A DNA stretch of 64,000 nucleotides from Methanosarcina flavescens (GCF_001304615.2 NZ_CP032683.1:2170001-2234000); one strand, 5' to 3'. Positions 25,308-33,506 are shown, counted from the first letter of the stretch. Translations and numbers: made by a program. Notes: a model not told the origin generated them from the sequence alone.

Positions 25308-26462
25308 TCATTTCCTCGCAAGTGGGCTTATCTCCCTGAGCCTTGCTACTATCTCACTCATTGCTTCAATTGCTGCATCAACGTCTTCCATGCGGTTGTA
25401 GCGCCCGAGGGTAAAACGTACCGAACCATGTGCTCTCTCATGGTCTCCTCCGATACCCCTGATTACATGGCTGGCTTCAAGGGAGCGGCTGAAACATGCA
25501 GAACCCGTGCTTACTGCAAACCCTCTCATGTCCATATGCAGAGTTACGGATTCGCCCTCAACATAATGAAAAGTCAGGTTTGCGTTCTGAGGCAGGCGCT
25601 CTTCCCGGCTTCCGTTCAGGGTAACATCAGGAATATCCGAGAGAGCTTTGTCAATAACCCGATCTCTCATGGCTTTGAGCCTTATGTTTTCCTCTTCGGT
25701 TACGAGCTCGACAGCTTTTGCAAAACCGACCGCAGACGGAATATCTTCCACCCCTGCCCTCAGGTTAAATTCCTGGAAACCCCCGTCCATGAACTTGGTT
25801 ATTGGGGTATCTTTCCGAATGTAAAGAGCGCCCACCCCCCTTGGGCCGTGAATAGTATGGGCAGACATGGTGATCAGGTCTACAGGTAGTTCCTTTACAC
25901 TCAGGGGAAGCCTGGTAAAGCTATGAGTGGCGTCTGTGTGCAGGAGCACATCTTTCTCTTCGCAAATCTCGGAGATAGCTTTCAAATCCTGCACTGTCCC
26001 TATTTCCTGGTTACCGTGCTGGATTGAAACAAGAACTGTCTCCTTTGTGATTGCGTTTCTCAGCCCCTCTAGATTCACAAATCCTTCCGCATTCACATCA
26101 AGGAAAGTTACGCTAAAACCCTGCCTCTCAAGAGCTTTTGCAGTATTCAGCACAGGAAAATCTTCTATTGTCGAGACAATAATATGCTTTCCTTTCTTTT
26201 CTTTAAGAGCCCAGGCAACTCCTTTAAGCGCGGTATTGCTTGACTCGGTGGATCCTGAAGTGAAAATAACCTCCTCCCAATTTGCAGCAATCTTTGAAGC
26301 AATGCTTCCCCGGGACTTTTCTAGTGCTTCTTTTGCATCAATACCCATAGAATAGCCAAATTCTGATGTAGCTACTGCATAAGTATCAAAAAAATAGGGT
26401 TTCATCGCTTCAAGTACCTGCTCATCCATCCTCGTGGATGTAGAGTTATCAAGGTAAATCAT
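25308..26462 (-). CDS. cysteine desulfurase (IscS/NifS) homolog lacking the PLP lysine
   Basis: A 384-residue fold-type I protein clearly of the IscS/NifS family: MIYLDNSTST opening, FTSGSTESSN, NQEIG, and the mobile loop with the persulfide Cys in STGSACFSRSLEASHV (Cys323). But the PLP Schiff-base lysine, always in S-A-H-K, is Thr: SAHTIHGPRGVGALY (Thr203). The His that stacks on PLP (E-H) is Asp in STIEDFPVL (Asp101), and the Gln of DATQS is His in DATHS (His180). The cofactor site is thus dismantled while the persulfide Cys and overall fold are kept. It cannot be an ordinary desulfurase; a sulfur-carrier or adaptor role between TusA/DsrE and IscU is my inference. ATG 26462 matches the family start; the longer frame from TTG 26489 is less likely. 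Confidence 0.9.
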   Translation of the reverse strand: MIYLDNSTSTRMDEQVLEAMKPYFFDTYAVATSEFGYSMGIDAKEALEKSRGSIASKIAANWEEVIFTSGSTESSNTALKGVAWALKEKKGKHIIVSTIEDFPVLNTAKALERQGFSVTFLDVNAEGFVNLEGLRNAITKETVLVSIQHGNQEIGTVQDLKAISEICEEKDVLLHTDATHSFTRLPLSVKELPVDLITMSAHTIHGPRGVGALYIRKDTPITKFMDGGFQEFNLRAGVEDIPSAVGFAKAVELVTEEENIRLKAMRDRVIDKALSDIPDVTLNGSREERLPQNANLTFHYVEGESVTLHMDMRGFAVSTGSACFSRSLEASHVIRGIGGDHERAHGSVRFTLGRYNRMEDVDAAIEAMSEIVARLREISPLARK

Positions 26463-26668
26463 ATTCTCAAATATTTTTCTCCCTCCCAAATTAGACTATA
26501 TAATTTTGATTTTATAGTTGAATCTCAGCTTTTTCAGTGAAACACAATATTCTCAATCCGAAAAATCCCGAAATAGTAGTTTAGTTGAACGCAAAGGTAT
26601 AAATCAGACCTAACATTGAGTGCATTCTTATTATCGCAGCAGTGACAATTTTGAAGCTTTTCTGAGCC

Positions 26669-27088
26669 TTATATAAAGAGAGTTACACTAGCGCTTTTTG
26701 CCTCCTGAATATACGAACCAACAGCCCCCCATTCATCTATCCATTCCGTCTGAAGTTCATCTTTACTTAAACCCATGATTTCCATGGTCATCTCGCACGC
26801 GATTATTTTTCCCCCAAGTTCCTTGAAATCGCTCATCAATCTCTCAAGTGAAGCTACATTGGCTTTGTCCATTCTTTGCTTGATCATCTGCCTGCCAAGC
26901 CCCATCATATTCATCTTGGAAAGCGGCCCCTTGTCAAGCTCTCCTTTCTTCAAGCGCATTAATCCCCAGAAAGTAAAGTATATAGAGGCCTCCATACCCA
27001 TTGCCAGGGCTCCGTTCGCAATTATAAGCGCACTGTATACTTTATCCATATCGCCACTGTGCAGAATAATGACCGCTTTTTCCCCCAT
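26669..27088 (-). CDS. DsrE2-like (DsrE/DsrF family) sulfur-carrier protein
   Basis: A 139-residue protein. VIILHSGDMDKVYSALIIANGA is the nucleotide-like opening strand-loop of the DsrE fold, and IIACEMTMEIMGLSKDEL carries the conserved Cys98 in the ACxxSMxxMG-type motif of DsrE2/peroxiredoxin-family (COG2210) proteins. Such proteins accept and pass on persulfide sulfur, typically from TusA. It is 18 bases after the tusA-like gene and about 200 bases before the iscS-like gene on the same strand, so it belongs to the sulfur-relay operon. A long hydrophobic patch (FWGLMRL) suggests it may oligomerise or contact membrane. Confidence 0.88.
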   Translation of the reverse strand: MGEKAVIILHSGDMDKVYSALIIANGALAMGMEASIYFTFWGLMRLKKGELDKGPLSKMNMMGLGRQMIKQRMDKANVASLERLMSDFKELGGKIIACEMTMEIMGLSKDELQTEWIDEWGAVGSYIQEAKSASVTLFI

Positions 27089-27106
27089 TTAGACTCCTCT
27101 TCCGGC

Positions 27107-27334
27107 TTATCTCCGGATCTTTATCTCCCACTCTTTCCCTCCTTCTTTATCTTCAATATCCAGCACTTCTAGCCCCATTGCCTCGCAGGCCATAGGAATT
27201 TCTTTTCTTGATGCTGGATGTGTCCCTTTTATAATAACAAGATCCCCTGGAGAAGCTTTCTTTAAGGCCTTCCTGCATTCTACCAGCGGAACCGGGCAGG
27301 TCTGCCCTCGAACATCGATTTCAACTTCTGTCAT
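27107..27334 (-). CDS. tusA: TusA-like sulfurtransferase
   Basis: A 75-residue TusA/SirA/YedF-fold protein. The signature CPVP is at Cys13 (VRGQTCPVPLVECRKAL), the persulfide-carrying cysteine. Length and beta-alpha-beta-alpha pattern are those of single-domain TusA. It is the first gene of the minus-strand operon tusA-dsrE-iscS-like-iscU-MIP18. In bacteria TusA takes sulfur from IscS; here the IscS partner lacks PLP, so sulfur may come from sulfide or another source, which is inference. ATG at 27332-27334 follows GGGGGGTAAG. Confidence 0.92.
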   Translation of the reverse strand: MTEVEIDVRGQTCPVPLVECRKALKKASPGDLVIIKGTHPASRKEIPMACEAMGLEVLDIEDKEGGKEWEIKIRR

Positions 27335-27488
27335 TATTCTTACCCCCCAAAGTAAGAGTAACGGTAGGATTCTGACAGCAATTCTGTCTGCTATCTTTCC
27401 TTAAAATTCACTATATTCCAAAAATTATATTATCGTTTCGCATTGAAAGTTCTATCTGGGAATTACCCCTATAATCCTGAACCATATT

Positions 27489-27908
27489 TTAGAGTGCTTC
27501 CCTGATCTTTTTTGCAATTTCTTTTAGGTTTGTGGTATCAGGCTCGGTCCATACTATTGACTTTATTCCTCTCCCGCCATCTCCTTTTCTTCTGGGAATA
27601 ACGTGTACGTGTACATGAGGAATTTCCTGACCGGCAACTTTCCCATCATTGATTCCGACGTTTGACCCCTCTGCCGAAAATGCTTTCTCGATTGCAGCCG
27701 TGATCTTTCTTGCAGCCTCAAAAAGCGAAGCAACACTTTCCGCATCCATATCCGTAAACCTGTTGAAATGCTTCTTAGGGGCCACCAGAGTATGCCCTTG
27801 ACTCGCTGGAAAAACATCAAGAAATGCAAAAACGGCATCGTCTTCATATACTTTCTCTGAAGGAATTTTCCCCGCTACAATTTTGCAAAAAAGGCAATCT
27901 TCCATCAT
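27489..27908 (-). CDS. HIT-family nucleotide hydrolase
   Basis: A 139-residue histidine-triad protein. The triad is seen in IPHVHVHVIPRRKGD, and the opening EDCLFCKIVAGKIPSEKVYEDD is the family's usual zinc-binding N-terminus. HIT proteins hydrolyse nucleoside phosphoramidates or dinucleotides. The frame is open to 28016, but the extra 36 residues (MALCQTLVLIF...) have no counterpart in the family; the start is taken at ATG 27908, with GGGG about 8 bases upstream. Monocistronic and divergent from the DUF5518 gene. Confidence 0.92.
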   Translation of the reverse strand: MMEDCLFCKIVAGKIPSEKVYEDDAVFAFLDVFPASQGHTLVAPKKHFNRFTDMDAESVASLFEAARKITAAIEKAFSAEGSNVGINDGKVAGQEIPHVHVHVIPRRKGDGGRGIKSIVWTEPDTTNLKEIAKKIREAL

Positions 27909-28085
27909 AACCATATCCCCTAGAGTTTTAGGAGATACACTTATATCAGGGTTCTGTTTCTTTCGCAACTTGTAACCGGATTTAAAAATTAAAACAAGTG
28001 TTTGGCAGAGAGCCATGAAGTAGAAAGTCTGGGAAATCCTGGGATGAACAAATTCCTTCTCGGAGATAAAGATTAATAAACGTTT

Positions 28086-28098
28086 AACTATATATTAA
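28086..28098 (+). promoter_or_regulatory. TATA box of the DUF5518-like gene
   Basis: actatatattaaa lies about 55 bases before the 28143 start region, within the HIT/DUF5518 divergent spacer; a start site near 28115 would be expected. Confidence 0.5.
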
Positions 28099-28142
28099 AT
28101 AATAATTATAATAAGAGATCAAATTATTATAATAACCTTGAA

Positions 28143-28532
28143 TTGTGTTTATTTCATTGCTGTGGGGTGGGGATAATAGCTAGAGTTCTGGGTGGTGCAC
28201 TCATAGGTATGGTCTGTACTTTTATTTTTTATTTTATTCCATTAGTAAACTCCATAGCCCCTTTACTGGGCGGTCTTCTAGGGGGCTATTATGCAGACGG
28301 AGGTTCCGGGGGAGGGCTTAAAACCGGAGTTCTTATGACCATTTTCATGATTATTCCGGGTTTTCTTCTGGGAGGAATTCTCGGATCAATACTCAGAGAT
28401 GCGCCTGTCCTTGGAGGATTCGTAGTTGCCTCTACATTTGTAATTACGCTAGTTATCGTAGCTCATACAGCTTTGATAGGTATAATTGGGTCGGTAATCG
28501 GGGCTGTTCTGGCTGAAAGGAGTACAATCTGA
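28143..28532 (+). CDS. DUF5518-like glycine-rich membrane protein
   Basis: A hydrophobic protein of about 120-129 residues with four predicted membrane helices: VLGGALIGMVCTFIFYFI, SIAPLLGGLLGGYYADG, LMTIFMIIPGFLLGGILGS and VVASTFVITLVIVAHTALIG. Gly-rich pairs (GGLLGGYYADGGSGGG) form the DUF5518 signature common in methanogens and haloarchaea. No function is known. The start is unclear: TTG 28143 opens the frame, GTG 28167 is internal, and a GGGGTGGGG run stands 5' of ATA ATA GCT, so a non-canonical start is possible. Confidence 0.7.
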   Translation: MCLFHCCGVGIIARVLGGALIGMVCTFIFYFIPLVNSIAPLLGGLLGGYYADGGSGGGLKTGVLMTIFMIIPGFLLGGILGSILRDAPVLGGFVVASTFVITLVIVAHTALIGIIGSVIGAVLAERSTI

Positions 28533-28599
28533 CGGTTTGATAACCTTTATTTAACAGTTGCTGGGAAATCTTGGACGATTAAGTGTATAGAATCCCAAT

Positions 28600-29217
28600 T
28601 TACAATCCTTTCTCAATTGTGGAGGTCAAATTGAGTTTTAAGACACGCTCTAAACTATTATCCAACAATGCTATAGCCAAGAAAAACATTAAAACTGCAA
28701 TTTCCTCTGTAGTAAAAATCTTTGCCAATTCCCTATCGAATAGTATAGTCACTTCAGGTGGAAGCTCTTTATCTGCAAACCAAAAAATAAACTTGACACG
28801 AACATCTGGAAAGGTAACCAGCTCTACCGAGACATCACCACCTTCAACAAGTTTGCCTCCAAAGCGATCCGTCAAATTCTTGATCAAACTATCTGGATCT
28901 TCTCTAAGGCTTTTCAATATCGGTTTGATTGTATTTTTTTGATACGCTGGATAATAGCTTGGTCCACCCTTAAGTTCTTTGAATGAGATCCATTCTCCTT
29001 TCTGTATATATCCATGCTTTAGGATGCCTATGAGATAACGAAGAATAAGTACGGATATTTCCTCGCTTGCGGGAGCATCAGATGGCTTCATCAGCACGAT
29101 CCTATCGATTATTTTTACTTCATAAACATCAGTTAAAAATTTGACCGTGTATTTTTGAGAAGGAGCTAGCGCTGCAATCTCATCCCACGCCTTGTTGAGT
29201 GCGATCTCGTATGTCAC
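28600..29217 (-). CDS. DUF3786 protein
   Basis: A 205-residue soluble protein. The central KGEWISFKELKGGPSYYPAY and GGDVSVELVTFPDVRVKFIFWFADKELPPEVTILFD blocks are those of DUF3786, a family frequent in methanogens and acetogens, often beside corrinoid or Fe-S enzymes. No catalytic residues are known. It is 308 bases downstream of the PDF-like gene on the same strand; a near-perfect 28-bp palindrome lies in the gap (29434-29461). Confidence 0.8.
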   Translation of the reverse strand: MTYEIALNKAWDEIAALAPSQKYTVKFLTDVYEVKIIDRIVLMKPSDAPASEEISVLILRYLIGILKHGYIQKGEWISFKELKGGPSYYPAYQKNTIKPILKSLREDPDSLIKNLTDRFGGKLVEGGDVSVELVTFPDVRVKFIFWFADKELPPEVTILFDRELAKIFTTEEIAVLMFFLAIALLDNSLERVLKLNLTSTIEKGL

Positions 29218-29525
29218 GGTTTCTTAACTCCTTATTGTCTGCTAATATATGATTAGGGTTTATATCCCACTGCTGGAAGATAAAAATCTCTAGTTTTTAT
29301 CACTGTAAGTGTTACTTCCATCTTGACCTTATTTCAATACTTCTAATTGTGGCGCTGTAAAAATTCTTAATTTGATGCAAAGGTAGATGGAAGGGATTTG
29401 ATAATTCTTATAAAATCAATTTATGTAATATTTTATAGGATATCATATATGGTATCCTATATGATATCTTATGTGATTTTATTCAATCACTTCTTGCGGC
29501 AGTTTTATACAGTAACTTTTTACTT
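29218..29525. other. spacer between PDF-like and DUF3786 genes
   Basis: A spacer of about 308 bases. Apart from the palindrome at 29434-29461 it contains no gene or RNA that could be recognised; the DUF3786 promoter is expected here. Confidence 0.45.
29434..29461. promoter_or_regulatory. 28-bp near-perfect palindrome
   Basis: TATAGGATATC (from 29434) and the mirrored GGTATCCTATA (to 29461) surround ATATAT; all positions pair except one G/T. The related GATATC recurs at 29463-29468. It is in the spacer between the PDF-like gene and DUF3786, about 220 bases before the latter's start. It could be an operator or a strong hairpin. Confidence 0.6.
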
Positions 29526-30089
29526 TTAATCAGCACTTTTCGGGTGATTTTTTGTAGGCTCAGTAACGTACTCAAAGTTCCATATCGGAATTCCTTTTAC
29601 TTCTCCCTTCTCAAGATGCTCAAGTTCATGATCTGCGCTGTACGCAGATGTACCTTTCAGGCGTATGTGCCTTTTTTTCATCTCCTTTATCCTTATCGTT
29701 CTGAGACTCGGGTTAACTTCTGCAAATATCACTTTTTTCGCTCTCAGGCTTATACAGTAAGGTCTTTCAACCAGCTCTCTTTCTTCCCTGGATCCACATT
29801 TTTCGAGTCTGTAGATCACTCCTTCTTTCTCTACAATCTCAGGTTCGATAAAGAGGTATATCTTTTCCAGAGTATAGCCGGTTTTACTCTCATCATTATA
29901 ATAAGTAATTACATCCTTTACGGCAATACTTTTCATTTCCTCAGAGGCGTAACTCCATGAACCTCCTGATTTTAGCGAAAGCAGAAAAGGAAGAAATAAC
30001 TCTGCCTGAATCTCGAAACTGGAAATTATATCCCTCTCCCAAGCTGAAAACTTGAAGATTGCTTGAATTTCCTCAACATCCATATTCAT
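29526..30089 (-). CDS. peptide-deformylase-like metalloprotein
   Basis: A 187-residue protein. DHELEHLEKGEV carries the HExxH zinc/iron motif of peptide deformylase (motif 3), and PYCISLRAKK provides a Cys in a C-x-S context like motif 2 (EGCLS). The distance from that Cys to the first His is 42 positions, the same as Cys90-His132 of E. coli PDF. The glycine-rich motif 1 (GxGLAAPQ) is not obvious, so the substrate pocket differs. Archaea start translation with unformylated Met, so the role must be different or acquired: possibly deformylation of another formyl compound or repair of formyl-lysine. It is upstream of DUF3786 on the same strand, each perhaps with its own promoter. Confidence 0.62.
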   Translation of the reverse strand: MNMDVEEIQAIFKFSAWERDIISSFEIQAELFLPFLLSLKSGGSWSYASEEMKSIAVKDVITYYNDESKTGYTLEKIYLFIEPEIVEKEGVIYRLEKCGSREERELVERPYCISLRAKKVIFAEVNPSLRTIRIKEMKKRHIRLKGTSAYSADHELEHLEKGEVKGIPIWNFEYVTEPTKNHPKSAD

Positions 30090-30169
30090 CTCCCCTTTTC
30101 AGGATCTGAATGTCAAGTTTATTTAATCCTTTTCCTTTGTGCACAATAAATCAATTTACGAGAAACCAT

Positions 30170-30379
30170 ATTCAGAAAACTATAGAATATTGAAGGTAAG
30201 ATAAAAATCTAGAGTAATGATATATTAAAATAAAGTGAAATAAAGCAAAATGTAATAAAGCAAAGTATAATGAAATAATGTAATATAAATTTGAAAAATA
30301 AAAAATAAAATAAAAAATAGAAAATAAAAATGAATTAAAACATAAAAACAAACTATAAGTAAAAAAATATAATAAAGAT
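30170..30379. repeat. low-complexity A-rich tract
   Basis: From about 30225 to 30375 the plus strand is built of degenerate AATAAA/AATGAA-like hexamers (aataaagtgaaataaagcaaaatgtaataaagc...). It separates the PDF-like gene from the gene at 30380 and has almost no C. It looks like slippage-generated DNA and is not coding. Confidence 0.65.
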
Positions 30380-31555
30380 TCAGGCAATCAGGTATTTTCT
30401 GTCCTTTATCTGAGTTCTACTATCAACACCAAGTATTCCAGCAATTTCTATACCTTCACTTCCGACTTCGGCAAGCTGGGTATAAATCTCAGACTTTGTT
30501 ATATACTTTTCAGTACGTGTGCCGTCAGCTTCTTCTATTTTGATAGTTATCTCTTCTTTATTATGTACTTTTGCCAGGCACTCCTGAACGATTACCCCAT
30601 ACGGTTCAGCAATCACTTTCAGGCAGTCAAAGATCTGGTTGGTAGAGATAGCATCCTCTTCGTCGAGGAGGACTTTTGAAAGGGTATAAGTGCGTATATT
30701 TTCTCTGAGATAAGCCTGAACTTTCTCAGGAATCCTTGCTAGTCTTTCCATATCAATAAAAGCCCCAAGCTCTTTATCAGAAGTAATCTCCTTACCGTCT
30801 TCATATACAAAGTACCTGTGGTCCCCGCCTTCTATCCTGAATTTCCGGTTTGCTTTCTTGTTTTCGAGACTTATGCGTACGTTTTTTTGCGTGTCATATT
30901 CCAGAAAAGTTACAAGGAATTCGGAAAGGTCCTGCATTTTTATTTTTTCTTCTTTTCGCAGGATACCGGTTCGCGTCCATCCCGGCAGGCTTAAGTTTCC
31001 AAGCAGTTTTTCTACGGTCAGGCTCTCTTCCATAAAGCCGAGCCTGTAGTGGTACTGCACGCCTGAGACCCAACCTACCATTTCTCCTGAAATGCCGCCG
31101 CCTGTACTGCTGGAGAGCTCAAATCGCTTTTCAGCTCCGTAAACGCCTGAGATTAAAAACTTGCTAAGGACTTCAAGTATTTTTTCTTCGATTTTTTTAT
31201 ACTCATAAGGAGCTCTATTTTCGATTTTCGCGCATTCGGCTTCGAGGACTTCTTTTCTTTTCCCGAGATTTTCGTTACAGGTTTGCAGGATTGCATTAGC
31301 GCAGGGTATAACGTCCTCGATATCAGCTCCATTAATTAATTTATTAAGTACGGTCTTGAGCCTCTCCTCAAAATTATTCATTCCTTCTATTCTATTCTTC
31401 AATTCATGGAGTGCTTCTTTATGCCTGCATTTTATCTCTATTATGGAATTTTCCAGATGAATTACCTGGGAAGTTATATCTAAAAAAGTTTTCAGATCCT
31501 CAATGAAATCCCTCTGTACAGGCAGTTCCTTAGAGTCCTGGTATATATATTTCAT
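30380..31555 (-). CDS. coiled-coil protein of unknown function
   Basis: A 391-residue soluble protein. Residues 20-140 are predicted helical with heptad-like charge patterns (IIEIKCRHKEALHELKNRIE, KRKEVLEAECAKIENR). The rest is mixed, with SSSTGGGISGEMVGWVSGV and a beta-rich stretch RKFRIEGGDHRYFVYEDGKE, and ends with a region (EIYTQLAEVGSEGIEIAGIL) that looks like a winged-helix or turn-rich tail. No family is recognised. ATG 31553-31555; single gene with TATA-like upstream elements. The A-rich tract follows its stop. Confidence 0.7.
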   Translation of the reverse strand: MKYIYQDSKELPVQRDFIEDLKTFLDITSQVIHLENSIIEIKCRHKEALHELKNRIEGMNNFEERLKTVLNKLINGADIEDVIPCANAILQTCNENLGKRKEVLEAECAKIENRAPYEYKKIEEKILEVLSKFLISGVYGAEKRFELSSSTGGGISGEMVGWVSGVQYHYRLGFMEESLTVEKLLGNLSLPGWTRTGILRKEEKIKMQDLSEFLVTFLEYDTQKNVRISLENKKANRKFRIEGGDHRYFVYEDGKEITSDKELGAFIDMERLARIPEKVQAYLRENIRTYTLSKVLLDEEDAISTNQIFDCLKVIAEPYGVIVQECLAKVHNKEEITIKIEEADGTRTEKYITKSEIYTQLAEVGSEGIEIAGILGVDSRTQIKDRKYLIA

Positions 31556-31764
31556 AAAAGCACCCTGGATAAGCTAAACAACCCTTCAAATATTCTATTA
31601 CCTATAGCTATATAACGTTTTATCCAGAAGCTTCCTTTATTTATAGAAGAAGTATTTTATCTTAAACAATAAATATTACATAAATATATGTCCTATATTC
31701 TGGACATCGTCTCATGCTATACTTTCTCTGAAAAAGCCGGGGGGAGCCCGGCCATTTTCCTTAT

Positions 31765-32718
31765 TCAGAGTAGAACTTTCCGGACAGGATCCAGTATGTC
31801 ATTTATATACTTTGCGGCAGCGTTTTTCAGATCCATTGGATGGATACTCTCTGCCACAAAAGCCTTTTCCATTTCTTCGTAACTGTTATATGTTATATTT
31901 CCACCGAATTTTTCAGGTCTCTCTATGACAACAGTTTCGTATCTGGGGAATATATGGTAGCGGAAAAGCGCCAGAATCGGGTTTTCTTCGGTATCTCCTA
32001 TCTTGCAGTAGGCTTTCTTAAACTTCCTGTAAATTTCTTCTTCTGTATCATCCACTGATATAAAATTCTCCTTTGAAGAAGCCATCTTTGTTCCGTCTAA
32101 CCCGATGAGAATTGGAGTGTGAATGCAGATAGGTGTTTCGAATCCCAGATTCTTTAAATTCTCACGGGCAAGCATATGGATTTTTCTCTGGTCGATGCCT
32201 CCAACTGCGATATCAACTCCCAGCATGGCAATGTCAACAGCCTGCATCAGTGGATATACCATCTGCGAAACAGTTGGGTCGTCCATAGCACGCCCGACTT
32301 CGTCCATGCTTCTGCGTGCCCTGTTCAAAGTTACTGCCCTTGAAAGTTTGAGAACATTCAACATGTACTCTGCCCCAAGCTGATAGTCAGACCCATATAC
32401 GAAATTAGTTTTTTCCTCATCGAGCCCGAGAGCGATAAAGCAGCGCCTATTATAATCTGCGATCTTTCGGACTTCCTCAAGCGTGCCTTTCTTATTGAGA
32501 TAAGCATGTACGTCTGCAAGCAGGACAGTGATTTCAAATCCGGCTTTCTGCAGATCAATGAGTTTATTTACTGTAAGAACGTGACCCATATGGATTTTCC
32601 CGCTTGGCTCATATCCTACATAGGCGCGGGGAGTTCCTTTTTTAGTAAGAAGTTCTTCAAGTTCTTCCTCAGTCACGATTTCCTGAACATTTCTTTTTAT
32701 AAGTTCGAGTCTGTCCAT
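31765..32718 (-). CDS. tyrS: tyrosyl-tRNA synthetase (archaeal type)
   Basis: A 317-residue class I aminoacyl-tRNA synthetase. The HIGH-equivalent is in GYEPSGKIHMGHVLTVNKLI and the KMSKS-equivalent in GLDGTKMASSKENFISV. YGSDYQLGAEYM and QAVDIAMLGVDIAVGGIDQRKIHMLARE complete the Tyr-binding core; archaeal TyrRS is this length because it lacks the bacterial S4 domain. Start ATG 32716-32718. It charges tRNA-Tyr. It follows thg1 on the same strand with a 38-base gap, so the two tRNA genes probably share a transcript. Confidence 0.96.
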   Translation of the reverse strand: MDRLELIKRNVQEIVTEEELEELLTKKGTPRAYVGYEPSGKIHMGHVLTVNKLIDLQKAGFEITVLLADVHAYLNKKGTLEEVRKIADYNRRCFIALGLDEEKTNFVYGSDYQLGAEYMLNVLKLSRAVTLNRARRSMDEVGRAMDDPTVSQMVYPLMQAVDIAMLGVDIAVGGIDQRKIHMLARENLKNLGFETPICIHTPILIGLDGTKMASSKENFISVDDTEEEIYRKFKKAYCKIGDTEENPILALFRYHIFPRYETVVIERPEKFGGNITYNSYEEMEKAFVAESIHPMDLKNAAAKYINDILDPVRKVLL

Positions 32719-32756
32719 AGCCTCTACATTCCTTTTGTTTTCTTATTCTCAAAAAC

Positions 32757-33488
32757 TCAATTTCTATTAATAAGTTTCTGTAAAAACGCCATACCTTCTT
32801 CGGATTTGAAATTCGGGATTTCCCAGTTCTGAATGACCCTTCTGCGCAGAGATTTTACCTCTTCACCAAGTACGGGATTAAAGCCAGAGATTTGGTATTC
32901 CTCTTTAGAGATAACGATTCCTCTCCTCTGCCAGGCAGGAAGCGTTGCAAGATTTATCCCCCTCTCAAAAAGCATTTCGTGGATCTCCCACTCTTTCTTT
33001 CCTTTGAGGTATTTTGAAGCCTCAGTCTTATCTATTCCTTCGTTCCTCAGAGTATAATATCCCCAGGCTGCCACAAAATTGCGCCAGGCTTCAAGCTGCC
33101 TCCAGTGGAAATATGCAGAAATCTCTTCTTTTTGAAGAATTACTATTCTGGAATCAAAAGCAACAGGTTTTTCAAGCTGCAGGTTTATCGTAAGTGCGCT
33201 TCCCAGAAAGCTTGCCACAACAGAGTCAATCTTTTCCACTCTTCCCTCAAAGGGAAGTCTCATGAAGAGAAAACTGATCTCATCCGAAAAAGTATAGGCA
33301 AAGAGAGGGCTTAAACCACTTTCTTTAATGAAGAGTTCAACAGTATCAGCCATTGCCCTGGCGAAGGTTAGATCATAGGGTTTTTTAAAGCCCAAGCCCG
33401 AAAGCGTGTTTTTAAAATTCCTGCCGTCAGCGCGCACAACCACTGGAGGGATACAGCGCATTTCAGCATAGATTTCCCGATCTTTCAT
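32757..33488 (-). CDS. thg1: tRNA-His guanylyltransferase Thg1 with Trp142 (no amber codon)
   Basis: A 243-residue Thg1 family 3'-5' polymerase. The metal-binding DGR is in VVVRADGRNFKN (Asp21) and the second acidic site in YTFSDEISFLF (Asp69, Glu70). It adds G-1 to tRNA-His or repairs tRNA 5' ends. The M. acetivorans gene contains an in-frame TAG read as pyrrolysine; I recall it as residue 142. Here residue 142 is Trp (FVAAWGYYTLRNEG), so this genome has the uninterrupted state. It is followed by tyrS after 38 bases and preceded by the PRC-barrel gene after 18 bases, forming a small operon. Confidence 0.92.
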   Translation of the reverse strand: MKDREIYAEMRCIPPVVVRADGRNFKNTLSGLGFKKPYDLTFARAMADTVELFIKESGLSPLFAYTFSDEISFLFMRLPFEGRVEKIDSVVASFLGSALTINLQLEKPVAFDSRIVILQKEEISAYFHWRQLEAWRNFVAAWGYYTLRNEGIDKTEASKYLKGKKEWEIHEMLFERGINLATLPAWQRRGIVISKEEYQISGFNPVLGEEVKSLRRRVIQNWEIPNFKSEEGMAFLQKLINRN

Positions 33489-33506
33489 AAACTTTTCAAG
33501 ATTTAC

